From assembly GCA_964555055.1 (NCBI GenBank), contig CAZKQW010000003.1:193318-257317 (forward strand): 64,000 bases of DNA. Direction: 5' to 3'. This DNA is from GCA-016699445 sp964555055 (GTDB taxonomy: Bacteria > UBA10199 > JACPAL01 > GCA-016699445). Under the pieces are notes generated by a model. The model was not told the origin of the DNA. It was given only the letters and a program-made list of their open reading frames with translations, and did no database searches. Within the stretch, counting starts at the first letter, position 1. Every line of letters starts with the position of its first letter. Positions 44,163 to 52,893 of this stretch are shown here, in pieces. Made by a program: the position numbers and the translations under genes.

Positions 44163-45638
44163 ATGTTTTGGGTTTTATGGGGAGCATTGACGCTCCAACG
44201 CTTGCCGTCGCTTTTCGTGCCGTTTTGGACTAAGGACGAGGGTTTCTGGTGGGCCGTCGGTAAAGCCGTGGCGGATGGCGGAAAACTCTTTGTGGCGGCC
44301 GTGGACAATAAGCCGCCTTTCTTCCTAGGTTCTTACGCCCTGGCTATAAAATGGTTCGGGGACCGGCACGCCATGACGGCCTTGCATGCCGCGGTGATCG
44401 CCGGCCAGTCGTTCATCCTGTGGGCGATATACCGAACGAGCCGGAAGCATTGGGGGGAGACGGTCGCCCGGACCACGGCGTTCTTCTATATTTGCCTTCA
44501 GGGTTCGTTCATCAGTCAGGAAGTCTTGGCGGCCAATAGCGAAAATCTCATGATGCCTTTCCTCATGGCGGCGTTCCTGATTTACGAGGGAAGGGACGGG
44601 AAAATCCCCCACCTCATCATAATGGGAGTTTTGACGGGAATCGGATTTTTCTTCAGGCAAACGGCGGCTGTTTTCTTTATTTTTTTCGCGCTTCACGAGA
44701 CCTTGAACGCCGCTTCCTGGAGGGAATTTTTCAGGAGCGTCGGACGTGGACTCTGGGTCTTTTCGGGGTTCGGGTTGGTCTTCGCGGGGACTTGCCTATG
44801 GTTTCGGGGGCAAGGATCCTTCGAGGAGTTCTGGTACTGGACCTTTTCGATCACCCGAGAATACGTCGAAGAGAGCATCCCGTGGAGAATTATCGTATGG
44901 GACGGTTTCTGGAAGACCGGAGTGGTCCTGGCTTGCCAGGGCTTGATCTGGTTCCTGGCGCTGAGCGCGCTAAAGAACGGCTTCAGGAAAATCTGGTCCC
45001 TCTTTTTTTTCAGCATGGTCCTCATCGTGGCGGTCGGTTGGCGATTCAGCCATCATTATTATCTCCAAGTCTTTCCGGCGACGGCCCTTCTGGCCGGGTG
45101 GGCCTTATCGCGCCGCTCCTCTTTTTGGCCCTTGCCCAAGCCGCTGGCTTACGCCTGTCTCATCGTGCCCCTCTTGGGATTCACCGGAGAGGCCGTCTTC
45201 AGGTGCTTCAAGGACCCGTCCGGTTTTCCGAGGCCAGAGATCCGAGAATTGGGCCTTTGGTTGCGCGACCATAAGCAAGACCGCGAGAGGCTCTTCATTT
45301 GGGGGTATTATCCCGAAATTTATTATTATTCGGGTTTGAAGAACGCCTCTCGATTCGTCGAGACCCATTTTTTGACGGGTCAAATCCGCATTACCGCGAA
45401 GGCCGACGGTTTGGAGGGGAGTAAAGGGACTTTGTGGAAGCTGCTGGAGGGGGACTTGAGGAATCCCCCGGAATGGCTCGTGGACACCTCATCATATCTT
45501 TTAAGCGGAAAATACCTGCATTCGATGGAGCGCTACCCGGAGTTCGCGCGGTTCGTTGCGGATAAGTACGCCCTCGCCGAGTCTCTCCATGGGATGCGGA
45601 TCTATAAAAGAAGGGAAATCTATGGCGCAAACCGTTGA
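44163..45638 (+). CDS. Polytopic membrane glycosyltransferase-like protein (GT39/ArnT type)
   Basis: About 491 residues with many membrane helices. The N-terminal FWTKDEGFWWAVGKAVADGG and VDNKPPFFLG contain the Asp-Glu and KPP features of GT39/ArnT-like enzymes that use polyprenyl-phosphate sugars. A soluble C-terminal domain follows (residues about 365 onward). I infer transfer of a sugar to a lipid or protein on the outer face of the inner membrane. The ATG at 44163 with AAGGGA upstream is chosen; the frame extends to 44136, overlapping uvrB. It starts a glycan-related run with the following genes; the GMC oxidoreductase start overlaps its end. Confidence 0.75.
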   Translation: MFWVLWGALTLQRLPSLFVPFWTKDEGFWWAVGKAVADGGKLFVAAVDNKPPFFLGSYALAIKWFGDRHAMTALHAAVIAGQSFILWAIYRTSRKHWGETVARTTAFFYICLQGSFISQEVLAANSENLMMPFLMAAFLIYEGRDGKIPHLIIMGVLTGIGFFFRQTAAVFFIFFALHETLNAASWREFFRSVGRGLWVFSGFGLVFAGTCLWFRGQGSFEEFWYWTFSITREYVEESIPWRIIVWDGFWKTGVVLACQGLIWFLALSALKNGFRKIWSLFFFSMVLIVAVGWRFSHHYYLQVFPATALLAGWALSRRSSFWPLPKPLAYACLIVPLLGFTGEAVFRCFKDPSGFPRPEIRELGLWLRDHKQDRERLFIWGYYPEIYYYSGLKNASRFVETHFLTGQIRITAKADGLEGSKGTLWKLLEGDLRNPPEWLVDTSSYLLSGKYLHSMERYPEFARFVADKYALAESLHGMRIYKRREIYGANR

Positions 45639-47079
45639 GTCCGACGTCGTCGTCGTTGGATCCGGCATCGCGGGATCCATGGCGGCCTATCAATTGGCGA
45701 CGAAAGGGATGAAGGTCGCCGTCATAGAAAAGGGCCAACTCCTTTCGCCGGAGACGGTGGAGGACGTCTATAGGAGCGAATCTTTCATCGGCCACCCGCG
45801 GGTTGCCTGCGAAAACGTGGATATCCTCCGCGACCGCAAGACGATACGGAAGAAACTGCCATCCGTCGTGGGGGGCTTGGCTCGTTTTTATGCGGGAGTT
45901 TCGCTGAGGATGCGGGAGGCCGAGTTCCTCAAGTGGCCTTACGGTTATGATAGCCTGGAGCCTTATTACAGCTTGGCCGAGACCTTGATCGGCGTCTCAG
46001 GAAATGCGGGCCAAGACCCGTTGGACCCCAGGAGATCCAAACCCTATCCCCAACCTCTGCCGGAGATGAGCCGCCTGTCCCGGAGGCTATACGAGGGGGC
46101 CTCGCGGTTGGGCTTGAAACCGTTCCAACACCCCATCGCCATTAAGTTCGAGAACCGCTGCGTCCGATGCAACTATTGCAACCAAGTTCCGTGCGCGTAC
46201 GGTGCCAAATGGAGCCCGGACGAGCTTTGGCGGGGTCGGAACGACTTGCCGATCCAGATTTTCGAGGCGACCACCGCCACGCGCATCCTCCCATCCGAAC
46301 TCGGGCCCGGCGTTTCCGTGGGATCCATCGAAGCGACGTCTTCCCTCACCGGGGAGACGGTCCTATTTCGGGCGAAAAAATTCGTTTTGGCGGGGGGCGC
46401 CCTTTTCACTCCGTCGCTCCTGCTGAAGTCCGGATACGGACGGACCCTTCCTTGGCTAGGCGCCGGCCTGATGACCCATTGTCTCGCCTTGGTGGTCGGC
46501 GTTTTTCCCTCCCGCATCAGCGAGGAATATGATTTCCACAAATGGTGGTCGGTATCGGATCATTACTATGACGATAAGGGAAACGTGAGGGGGCTGATAC
46601 AACAGGATCATTTGACGACCCAAAAGAGCCTCCACGCGAAAATCCCCAAGATATTCCATCGTCTCGTGGACGCTTTTTATTATAGGACGTGCCAGCTTCT
46701 AGTCATCGCCGAAGACGATCCGAACGCGGAAAATCGGGTAGAGTGGTCGGACACTGATGGACGCTTGGTCGTCCACCAGAAGTTCGGGGCGGAGGACATG
46801 AAGCGGAGGGATTTTTTGGTCAAGCAAGCGAAGAGGGTATTAAAAAAGGCGGGCGCCGTCCTTACCCTTTCCTTCTCGGGGCAATCGGTCTACCACGCGT
46901 GCGGGACGTGTCGCATGGGCACGGATTCTAGCAATTCCGTCACGGACGCCCAAGGCAAAGTCTGGGGGGTTGACAACCTCTTCGTGGCGGACGCGTCTTT
47001 GATGCCGACATCCAGTGGCGTCAATCCGAGCTTGACGATCGCGGCCATGGCGCTCAAGGTGGCGGACCATGTCCAATGA
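45622..47079 (+). CDS. GMC-family FAD oxidoreductase with a cysteine cluster
   Basis: A 485-residue flavoprotein: FAD-binding VVGSGIAGS at residues 12-19, and the C-terminal GMC block CGTCRMG with NLFVADASLMP and GVNPSLTIAAMALK. Around residue 180 it has CVRCNYCNQVPC (C-x2-C-x2-C-x4-C), which could hold an iron-sulfur cluster, as reported for the catalytic subunit of some FAD sugar dehydrogenases. No signal peptide. It overlaps both the GT39-like gene and the Gfo/Idh/MocA gene, so it probably oxidises a sugar or polyol intermediate of surface glycan synthesis; the substrate is unknown. The start at 45622 (MAQTVESD) is preferred to the upstream 45556. Confidence 0.85.
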   Translation: MAQTVESDVVVVGSGIAGSMAAYQLATKGMKVAVIEKGQLLSPETVEDVYRSESFIGHPRVACENVDILRDRKTIRKKLPSVVGGLARFYAGVSLRMREAEFLKWPYGYDSLEPYYSLAETLIGVSGNAGQDPLDPRRSKPYPQPLPEMSRLSRRLYEGASRLGLKPFQHPIAIKFENRCVRCNYCNQVPCAYGAKWSPDELWRGRNDLPIQIFEATTATRILPSELGPGVSVGSIEATSSLTGETVLFRAKKFVLAGGALFTPSLLLKSGYGRTLPWLGAGLMTHCLALVVGVFPSRISEEYDFHKWWSVSDHYYDDKGNVRGLIQQDHLTTQKSLHAKIPKIFHRLVDAFYYRTCQLLVIAEDDPNAENRVEWSDTDGRLVVHQKFGAEDMKRRDFLVKQAKRVLKKAGAVLTLSFSGQSVYHACGTCRMGTDSSNSVTDAQGKVWGVDNLFVADASLMPTSSGVNPSLTIAAMALKVADHVQ

Positions 47080-48046
47080 AAGAATCCATGTCGTCATCCA
47101 CGGGTGCGGAGCGATCGCGAAAAAGCACGCCTCGGTCCTGAGGGGATTTCCCAAGGATTCCGACGTCTCGTTTTCCAGCCGCGACGGCGATAAGGCCCAA
47201 CGTTACCGTGACCGTTGGCGGGGCCTAAAGGCCTACGGCGGGTTGGAGAGCGCTTTGGAGGACCCGGCGGTCGATGTGGTCCTGCTTTGCACGCCCCACC
47301 ACACGCATGCGCCGCTCGCCGAGGCATGCCTACGGGCGGGAAAGAGGGTCATCGTCGAAAAGCCCTTGGCGCTTACCTTCGGTGAGGGGAGCCGACTCGT
47401 GGCTTCGGCGGAATCGAAAGGGCTTCTCTTGACGGTCGCGGAGAACTATCACTACCGGCCGGGCCTTTTGAAGTTGGAGGAATGGATCGCTCGGGGAATG
47501 GTGGGCGACCTGCAATTGATCCGCATCCATAAGTTGCACAGGCGAAAAGCCGACCTCGTGGATTGGCGCGTGGACGCGGCCAGCATGGGAGGCGGCGCTT
47601 TGATAGACGGAGGCATCCACTGGGTCAATGTTCTAAACACCTTGGCGGGCCCCGTCGCCGACGTCATGGCCCAATCGTTTCCCGACCTCGGCGCGGGGAG
47701 GGCGGAGATGGGTCTTTCCGTCTTATCCAAGTCCGAGCGCGGCGTCGTCGGTCAACTCAATTACTCTTGGATCCATTCCGATTATTCCGACCTTAAATTC
47801 TTCGCCGTCTACGGCACGAAGGGCACCGTATACGTCAATCACACGTTCTTGTTCCTGCATTATCACGGTCGTTCGGGCCGTCGATGGTGGGTGGGGTTGC
47901 GGGACGCCTTGGGGTTCCGTGCGATGTGGGAAGATTTCCTGAAATCGATCCGGGACGGGACCTCTCCCCGCATGACCGCACGGAAAGCCCTGGAGGACGT
48001 GCGGTTCGTGGAGAAAGCCTACCGGTCTATGGTGTCTTCGGTCTAA
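47069..48046 (+). CDS. Gfo/Idh/MocA family oxidoreductase
   Basis: A 325-residue NAD(P)-dependent dehydrogenase-like protein. The Rossmann start VVIHGCGAIAKKHASVL, the family signature VIVEKPLALT (EKP motif near residue 93) and the C-terminal domain with GGGALIDGGIHWVNVLNTL are clear. Members oxidise or reduce sugar hydroxyl groups. It starts ten bases inside the end of the GMC gene, so the two redox enzymes probably act on the same sugar pathway. Its stop codon overlaps the stop of the convergent ChbG-like gene by four bases. Confidence 0.88.
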   Translation: MSNERIHVVIHGCGAIAKKHASVLRGFPKDSDVSFSSRDGDKAQRYRDRWRGLKAYGGLESALEDPAVDVVLLCTPHHTHAPLAEACLRAGKRVIVEKPLALTFGEGSRLVASAESKGLLLTVAENYHYRPGLLKLEEWIARGMVGDLQLIRIHKLHRRKADLVDWRVDAASMGGGALIDGGIHWVNVLNTLAGPVADVMAQSFPDLGAGRAEMGLSVLSKSERGVVGQLNYSWIHSDYSDLKFFAVYGTKGTVYVNHTFLFLHYHGRSGRRWWVGLRDALGFRAMWEDFLKSIRDGTSPRMTARKALEDVRFVEKAYRSMVSSV

Positions 48047-48846
48047 ACGAAGGAGCAGGGTACCCAATTCTTCCTCCCCAACAGCTCGCCGAATTCCGGG
48101 CTGGTTAGGAGCCTGAGCTCGGCTTCTCGATCTCCGGGGAAATCATCCCCATGGTAGTCGTCATCCGCATATTTTTTTGCGGGGTGGACCATGACTTCGG
48201 CCTTATCCGCCTCGATACGATCCAAGAGAGAGGCCCAGGCTTCAAGGCCATGGGTTTTATTCCCCAGGGTGAATCCGTAGAAAGGCACCGAGGGAACCCC
48301 GAAATCCAGATTCACCGTGATGAGATGGAAAAAAAGACGGACGAGCCTCCGGGGCAGAAAAAGACTTCCCCGTTCTGCGGGCACGCGGACGAAGGGGATT
48401 TTTTCCCTCCGGGCGATTTCCCCCACGACGTCGCGGATCATGGGAAAAACGTGCACGTGCTGGTGGCCGTCGGCGTGGGACGGGCGGAGGCCGGCCTTAG
48501 TGAAGGCTTCGTATTGGAGCCCGAGCTCGCGAGCGACGTCCTCGCGTTTTATTTTCCCCCAAAAAGAACGGATGAGAAGGGACGGAAGCGAGTGAAAATA
48601 GCCGTCGGTTGTGACCAAAGAAGGGATGGAACGTGGATCGGAGACGGGCTGTCCTAACGTGAGGTTGATATGCCATCCGATGTCGATCGCATGGGTTTTG
48701 GCCAGACCCAAAGCTTCGGAAGACGCGTCGAAATTGACGAGGGCGCTCGCCGAAGAAATGCGTCCCTCGCGGATGCCCAAAACGACGCCTTCGTTCACGC
48801 CGCGGGTCAGGCCGAAATCATCCGCGTGGATGATGAGCTTCTTCAA
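48043..48846 (-). CDS. ChbG/HpnK-type carbohydrate deacetylase
   Basis: About 267 residues of the YdjC/ChbG fold. IIHADDFGLTRGVNEG supplies the metal-binding Asp-Asp motif and HADGHQHVHVFP the His residues. Homologues remove N-acetyl groups from sugars such as diacetylchitobiose or hopanoid head groups. The start is unusual: no ATG is suitably placed, and TTG at 48846 (giving LKKLIIHADDFG) or TTG at 48897 are the options; both overlap the GT2 gene upstream. Translation is thus coupled to GT2. Convergent with the Gfo/Idh/MocA gene. Confidence 0.85.
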   Translation of the reverse strand: MKKLIIHADDFGLTRGVNEGVVLGIREGRISSASALVNFDASSEALGLAKTHAIDIGWHINLTLGQPVSDPRSIPSLVTTDGYFHSLPSLLIRSFWGKIKREDVARELGLQYEAFTKAGLRPSHADGHQHVHVFPMIRDVVGEIARREKIPFVRVPAERGSLFLPRRLVRLFFHLITVNLDFGVPSVPFYGFTLGNKTHGLEAWASLLDRIEADKAEVMVHPAKKYADDDYHGDDFPGDREAELRLLTSPEFGELLGRKNWVPCSFV

Positions 48847-49600
48847 GCCGGTAGTGTCCTTTCCAACGCCACCAATGGATGCGGCAGATATCCACAAACA
48901 TGCCGAGGCCGTCCCGCAGGAAGTTCATCGTCGATCCGATGTGGTAATGGAGGGTGATCGGCACTTCGACGACCTTCAACCGCGCCAAATGGGCGAGGTA
49001 GAGCGCCTCGACGTCGAAGCTGAATCCCGTCAGCTTCAACTGGGAAAAGATGAATTTCGCGGCGTCCGCCTGGAAACCCTTGAGTCCGCCTTGAGTGTCG
49101 CGCGTTTCCGGTATCAAAGACGTGTAACGGACGAGGAAGCTGAACATGCGGCTCATCATATGGCGCTGGTAAAGGTGGCGCGTGACGGCGGGGCTGATGA
49201 TGTAGCGCGTATCGCGGTGCGTGCGCGAGGCAATGGCGACGTCAACCCCGGCCTTGAGGGTATCGAGCACCTTGTACACCTCGCTCATCGGGTAGGCCAA
49301 GTCGCAGTCGGTAAAGAGGCGGTATTTCCCTTCGGCCGCCAACAAACCGCGCCCGACCGTCGCGCCTTTGCCGGAGTTCCGTTCGTTCACCAAGAGGCGG
49401 ATGGGAAAAGCCGCATTGTTCTCTATGAATTCCCGGCAAATCGCCTCGGAATGATCCGGACTCGCGTCGACGACGAGGATGAGCTCCCACGTTTCCCCCG
49501 CGTCACGCGACCGCGAGAGAATCCCCGTTCGGATGTCTTCCAGACTTTGCCTTAAGAAGCCTTCGGCTCCGTAGATGGGGATGACGAGGGAAACATCCAT
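48818..49600 (-). CDS. Family 2 glycosyltransferase (dolichyl-phosphate glucosyltransferase-like)
   Basis: A 260-residue GT-A enzyme. VSLVIPIYGAEGFL starts the nucleotide-binding fold, VVDASPDHS and NERNSGKGATVGRGL follow, and FTDCDLAYP is the DxD-like metal site. DTQGGLKGFQADAAKFIF matches the polyprenyl-phosphate sugar synthase group (DPG/GtrB). It would make the lipid-linked sugar that the GT39-like protein at 44163 could use; this pairing is inference. There is no membrane domain. The downstream ChbG-like gene overlaps its end. Confidence 0.88.
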   Translation of the reverse strand: MDVSLVIPIYGAEGFLRQSLEDIRTGILSRSRDAGETWELILVVDASPDHSEAICREFIENNAAFPIRLLVNERNSGKGATVGRGLLAAEGKYRLFTDCDLAYPMSEVYKVLDTLKAGVDVAIASRTHRDTRYIISPAVTRHLYQRHMMSRMFSFLVRYTSLIPETRDTQGGLKGFQADAAKFIFSQLKLTGFSFDVEALYLAHLARLKVVEVPITLHYHIGSTMNFLRDGLGMFVDICRIHWWRWKGHYRLEEAHHPRG

Positions 49601-49639
49601 GCGACAGTCCGGGAAATGACCCGGCCTCGAGGGTTCGGG

Positions 49640-50149
49640 TTAGAAGAAGTAGTAGCGCAATTGGAGTCCGCCGGTCATGTCGAATTCGTTATCCGGGTTG
49701 AATTCGAAGCCCGGAGCGAGCTCCACGCCGATCTCGAACTCGCCGTCGCTCAACTGCCACGCGACGCCCAGGGGAAAGCGCATCGCGCCGACCGCTTTAT
49801 CGTTCTTGGCCACGCCCGTCTTGAAGCCGGCGCCGAAATACGGGACGACGGTGAAATCATTGCCGTTGTAGTCCAAGATCCCCTTCAAGTGGAAAAGAAG
49901 GGAAGGCTGGATGATGAAGCCTTCCTCCTCGAAACCGTAACCCAAGGTCAAATCACCGGCCAAATGCTCAAGAAAATAAGCGCGCGTATTGAGTCCGATG
50001 GGTTCCCCTAAATTGACGCCGACGCCCCAGGTCCTGGAATCGCTACCGGAATGACGACGGCTTTTTTTCGCCGCTTCCGCCGTAGGCGCCAGGGAAAGTA
50101 AAGCTGTTAGTAGAACCGATGCGACCGCGACTCTTAAAATATATTTCAT
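49640..50149 (-). CDS. Small outer-membrane beta-barrel-like protein
   Basis: A 169-residue exported protein. The ATG at 50149 (MKYILRVAVAS) gives a signal peptide cleaved after APTAEA, and GGAGATACGTC lies just before it; the longer frame to 50257 overlaps uvrC on the other strand. The mature part has amphipathic strands with Tyr/Phe/Gly (TWGVGVNLGEPIGLN, LTLGYGFEEEGFIIQPSLLFHLKG in two blocks) and ends LRYYFF, a C-terminal Phe signal for outer-membrane insertion. Probably an eight-stranded barrel; function unknown. Confidence 0.78.
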   Translation of the reverse strand: MKYILRVAVASVLLTALLSLAPTAEAAKKSRRHSGSDSRTWGVGVNLGEPIGLNTRAYFLEHLAGDLTLGYGFEEEGFIIQPSLLFHLKGILDYNGNDFTVVPYFGAGFKTGVAKNDKAVGAMRFPLGVAWQLSDGEFEIGVELAPGFEFNPDNEFDMTGGLQLRYYFF

Positions 50150-50221
50150 GACGTATCTCCGCTCTCCCCATGAAGTTGTTAGATTGATTGCTAAACTCAC
50201 GTGCTTTGCTAGCTTGCCCTC

Positions 50222-51898
50222 ATGCATCTTTCCGAAAAAGTCAAAGACTTCCCGCACGCGCCCGGCATTTACGTGATGAAGGACGCTGACGGGAAGGTGC
50301 TTTACGTCGGCAAGGCCATCGATTTACGCAAGCGCGTTTCGAGTTATCTCAAGGACGAGGGTGACGGACGCCACCATATCCGATTCCTGATGAAGCGTGT
50401 GGCCGACGTCGACTACGTCATGACGGATTCGGAAAAGGAGGCCCTCCTCCTCGAAAATACGTATATCAAGAAGCACCGCCCGCGTTACAACATCCACCTC
50501 AAGGACGATAAGACTTACATCAGCATCAAGCTCACCAAGCACCGCTTCCCTCGCATCCTCGCGACGCGCCAGATCCGTAAGGACGGCGGGACCTATTTCG
50601 GGCCCTACACGTCCGCGGCCGCCGCCTACGAGACGGTGGAGTTTCTGGAGAAGCATTTCCGTTTGAGGAATTGCGGTGACAATGAATTTTCCAATCGGGT
50701 GCGCCCTTGCCTGCAGCACCAGATCCACCGCTGCGACGCCCCGTGCGTCGGTCTAGTCTCCGAAGAAGGCTACGGATCCCTCGTCCAACAAGCCAAGTAC
50801 TTCCTCAAAGGCCAGAATCACGAGCTCTTGGACATCATTAGAGAAGCGATGAAGCGGCACGCCGAAAACGAAGAATACGAAAAGGCCGCCGCGGCCCGCG
50901 ACTTGATCCAGTCGTTGGAGGAGACGCTCGAAAAGCAAAAGGTCGAGAAGCACGCGTGGATCGACCAGGACGTCGTGGCCGTCTTCCGTCAAGGCGAAGA
51001 GATGTCTTGGTGTGTGATGATGATCCGCCAGGGCAAGGTCTGGGAGACCAAACTGCATCATTTGAGAGGGCACGAAGAGGATGAAGACGCGATGGAATCG
51101 TTTTTGAACCAGCACTATCAGGAGCGTTTCCTGCCCGACGAGATCCTCGTGGCGCGCGATTTTCCGATGAGGGAGGCGTTAGCCCAAATCCTTTCCGAAA
51201 AAAAAGAAAGGAAGGTGCAGATCCTCGTTCCCCAAAAGGGCGAGAAGAAGGAATTGGTGGATCTGGCCCTCCGCAACGCGAAAGACGCCTTCGAACACCG
51301 GACGAAAAAGGAGGAAAGCGCCCAAGAGATATTATTAGCGCTTCAAGAAACATTGGGGTTGAGACGCTATCCGCGCCGCATCGAATGCTTCGATATTTCG
51401 ACGCTGGGCGGCCAATTCAACGTCGGTTCGCTCGTCGCCTTCGTCGACGGCGTTCCGGAAAAAGCTTCCTACCGGCGGTTTAAGATCCGGAACGCCTATC
51501 CCATCGAAGGCGTGATGCAGCCGAACGATTTCCTGATGATGAAGGAAATGCTCACGCGGCGTTTGAAGAGGGTGAACCGCGTGGAGGGTCCGGAAAAGGA
51601 TCCAAAGTGGGAAAATCCGGATTTGATCGTCATCGACGGCGGCAAAGGGCAGCTGAATATCGTGGCCGCCGTGATGGAAGAGTTGGGCGTCACGGATATC
51701 GACCTCATCTCGCTTGCTAAAGAAAGTGATCAGGATACCCAAGACAAAGTCTTTTTACCCGGCAGGAAAAATCCGGTTTTATTGGGAAAGCACTCGAACC
51801 TTCTTCATCTTCTGATGCGCATCCGCGACGAAGCCCACCGTTTCGCCATCACGTACAACCGCCAATTACGCGGCAAGTCTTTCCTAAAACCTTCTTAA
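50222..51898 (+). CDS. uvrC: Excinuclease ABC subunit C, lacking the C-terminal helix-hairpin-helix domain
   Basis: A 558-residue UvrC. The GIY-YIG nuclease is at the N-terminus (PGIYVMKDADGKVLYVGKA), the Cys-rich stretch RPCLQHQIHRCDAPC follows, then the UVR motif (EEYEKAAAARDLIQ) and the RNase H-like endonuclease domain (IECFDISTLGGQ, LIVIDGGKGQLN, IRDEAHRFAI). The protein ends at RGKSFLKPS, where other UvrC proteins continue into a tandem helix-hairpin-helix domain of roughly 50-60 residues. The downstream DNA holds a terminator and no such coding sequence. It is otherwise complete and likely still cuts damaged DNA. Confidence 0.93.
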   Translation: MHLSEKVKDFPHAPGIYVMKDADGKVLYVGKAIDLRKRVSSYLKDEGDGRHHIRFLMKRVADVDYVMTDSEKEALLLENTYIKKHRPRYNIHLKDDKTYISIKLTKHRFPRILATRQIRKDGGTYFGPYTSAAAAYETVEFLEKHFRLRNCGDNEFSNRVRPCLQHQIHRCDAPCVGLVSEEGYGSLVQQAKYFLKGQNHELLDIIREAMKRHAENEEYEKAAAARDLIQSLEETLEKQKVEKHAWIDQDVVAVFRQGEEMSWCVMMIRQGKVWETKLHHLRGHEEDEDAMESFLNQHYQERFLPDEILVARDFPMREALAQILSEKKERKVQILVPQKGEKKELVDLALRNAKDAFEHRTKKEESAQEILLALQETLGLRRYPRRIECFDISTLGGQFNVGSLVAFVDGVPEKASYRRFKIRNAYPIEGVMQPNDFLMMKEMLTRRLKRVNRVEGPEKDPKWENPDLIVIDGGKGQLNIVAAVMEELGVTDIDLISLAKESDQDTQDKVFLPGRKNPVLLGKHSNLLHLLMRIRDEAHRFAITYNRQLRGKSFLKPS

Positions 51899-51929
51899 AA
51901 ATGAGAAAAACTGTGTCTTTTCCTACCGC

Positions 51930-51957
51930 AACCCACAGAGGGTGGGGGCTTTTTTTA
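51930..51957 (+). terminator. Rho-independent terminator after uvrC
   Basis: CCCAC (51932-51936) pairs with GTGGG (51942-51946) around a five-base loop, followed by GGC and a seven-base T run. It lies 31 bases after the uvrC stop. Confidence 0.75.
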
Positions 51958-52044
51958 AGTCGCGTCAAAAATCATGCCAATTATTTCAATAGGTTAACCT
52001 TCTAAAATATAGATCCGCGTCATGGCATTACCCTTGCTGACTCA

Positions 52045-52329
52045 GTGGGTATGGCCGGAAAAAAGCGTCGGGATAAGGTGATCAAGAGCCTCACTCTGCA
52101 AGCCAATCAAAACCTCCAGGACTCGTTCGCTCTTTTAAATAATATGCAGCCCATCGTCATGAGCTGCGGCGGGATCTACATCCCGCACCAACGCGTGACG
52201 GACGACGTCCGGGACTGGCAACAGATCGTCAACTTGCCTGGCGACGGGATGCAGGCGTCGGTCTTCGGTTTCTCCGGGGAGCTTCCGAGCCCTCTCGATA
52301 TGTTTTTGTTTCGGGAATCGTCGAATTAG
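52045..52329 (+). CDS. Hypothetical protein, 94 residues
   Basis: I do not recognise this small protein. It starts with a basic stretch (AGKKRRDKVIKS) and then a helical part, followed by PIVMSCGGIYIPH and LPGDGMQASVFGFSG. GTG at 52045 or ATG at 52051 could start it; neither has a good ribosome site. An AT-rich promoter-like segment with a TTAACC-type palindrome (AGGTTAACCT, 51991-52000) and TAAAATATAG lies before it. It leads the methyltransferase and glycosyltransferase genes on the same strand and may be their first operon gene. Confidence 0.45.
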   Translation: MGMAGKKRRDKVIKSLTLQANQNLQDSFALLNNMQPIVMSCGGIYIPHQRVTDDVRDWQQIVNLPGDGMQASVFGFSGELPSPLDMFLFRESSN

Positions 52330-52368
52330 ACATCGTGAAATTTGAAGAGGGGAAGCGGGCCTTGTTTC

Positions 52369-52893
52369 ATGTGGAAAAATCCAGCGAAGAACACATCCGG
52401 CATTCTTTTGGATATCGGCACGGGGAATCCCCAAGAGGGGGAGAGGCAAGCTTATGCCGAGTACGTCCTGCAAGACGTCGACGGATCGATCCCCGGCATC
52501 GACTTAGTATGTGATATCAAAGATCTCGCATCCTTCATTCAATCCAAACAATGCCGGCGCATCCGGGCCTCCCATATCTTGGAACACTTCGGCACCCATG
52601 AGGTCGCCGGCGTCTTAAAGATGCTTCATGGATTGCTCGAGGACGACGGGGAATTGGAAATCATCGTCCCCAACTTCAAATGGCACGCCGGATTGGTCTT
52701 CAAGGGCGAGGACGCGCTCGCCGTGTATTATGCGTTCGGAGGCCAAAAAGACCCTTGGGATTTCCACAAGACGGGGTTTACGCCCTCCCTCCTTAAAGCG
52801 CGCTTAAGCGAAGCCGGATTCCAAATCGTCCAATTCGTCGAACAATCCTCGATCACCGCCGTCTCCCGAAAGTCCCATGCCGCCCCCGCCTAA
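52369..52893 (+). CDS. Predicted SAM-dependent methyltransferase-like protein
   Basis: About 174 residues. LLDIGTGN resembles the SAM-binding motif I; ASHILEHFGTHEVAGVLKMLHGLLEDDGELEIIVPNF (seen as SHILEHF, VLKMLHGLLEDDGELEIIVPN) matches the motif IV-VI region of short methyltransferases from glycan clusters. The protein is shorter than most class I methyltransferases. ATG at 52369 is taken as the start; a TTG at 52342 in the same frame is possible and has GAAGAGG near it. It overlaps the next glycosyltransferase gene by 17 bases. Confidence 0.65.
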   Translation: MWKNPAKNTSGILLDIGTGNPQEGERQAYAEYVLQDVDGSIPGIDLVCDIKDLASFIQSKQCRRIRASHILEHFGTHEVAGVLKMLHGLLEDDGELEIIVPNFKWHAGLVFKGEDALAVYYAFGGQKDPWDFHKTGFTPSLLKARLSEAGFQIVQFVEQSSITAVSRKSHAAPA

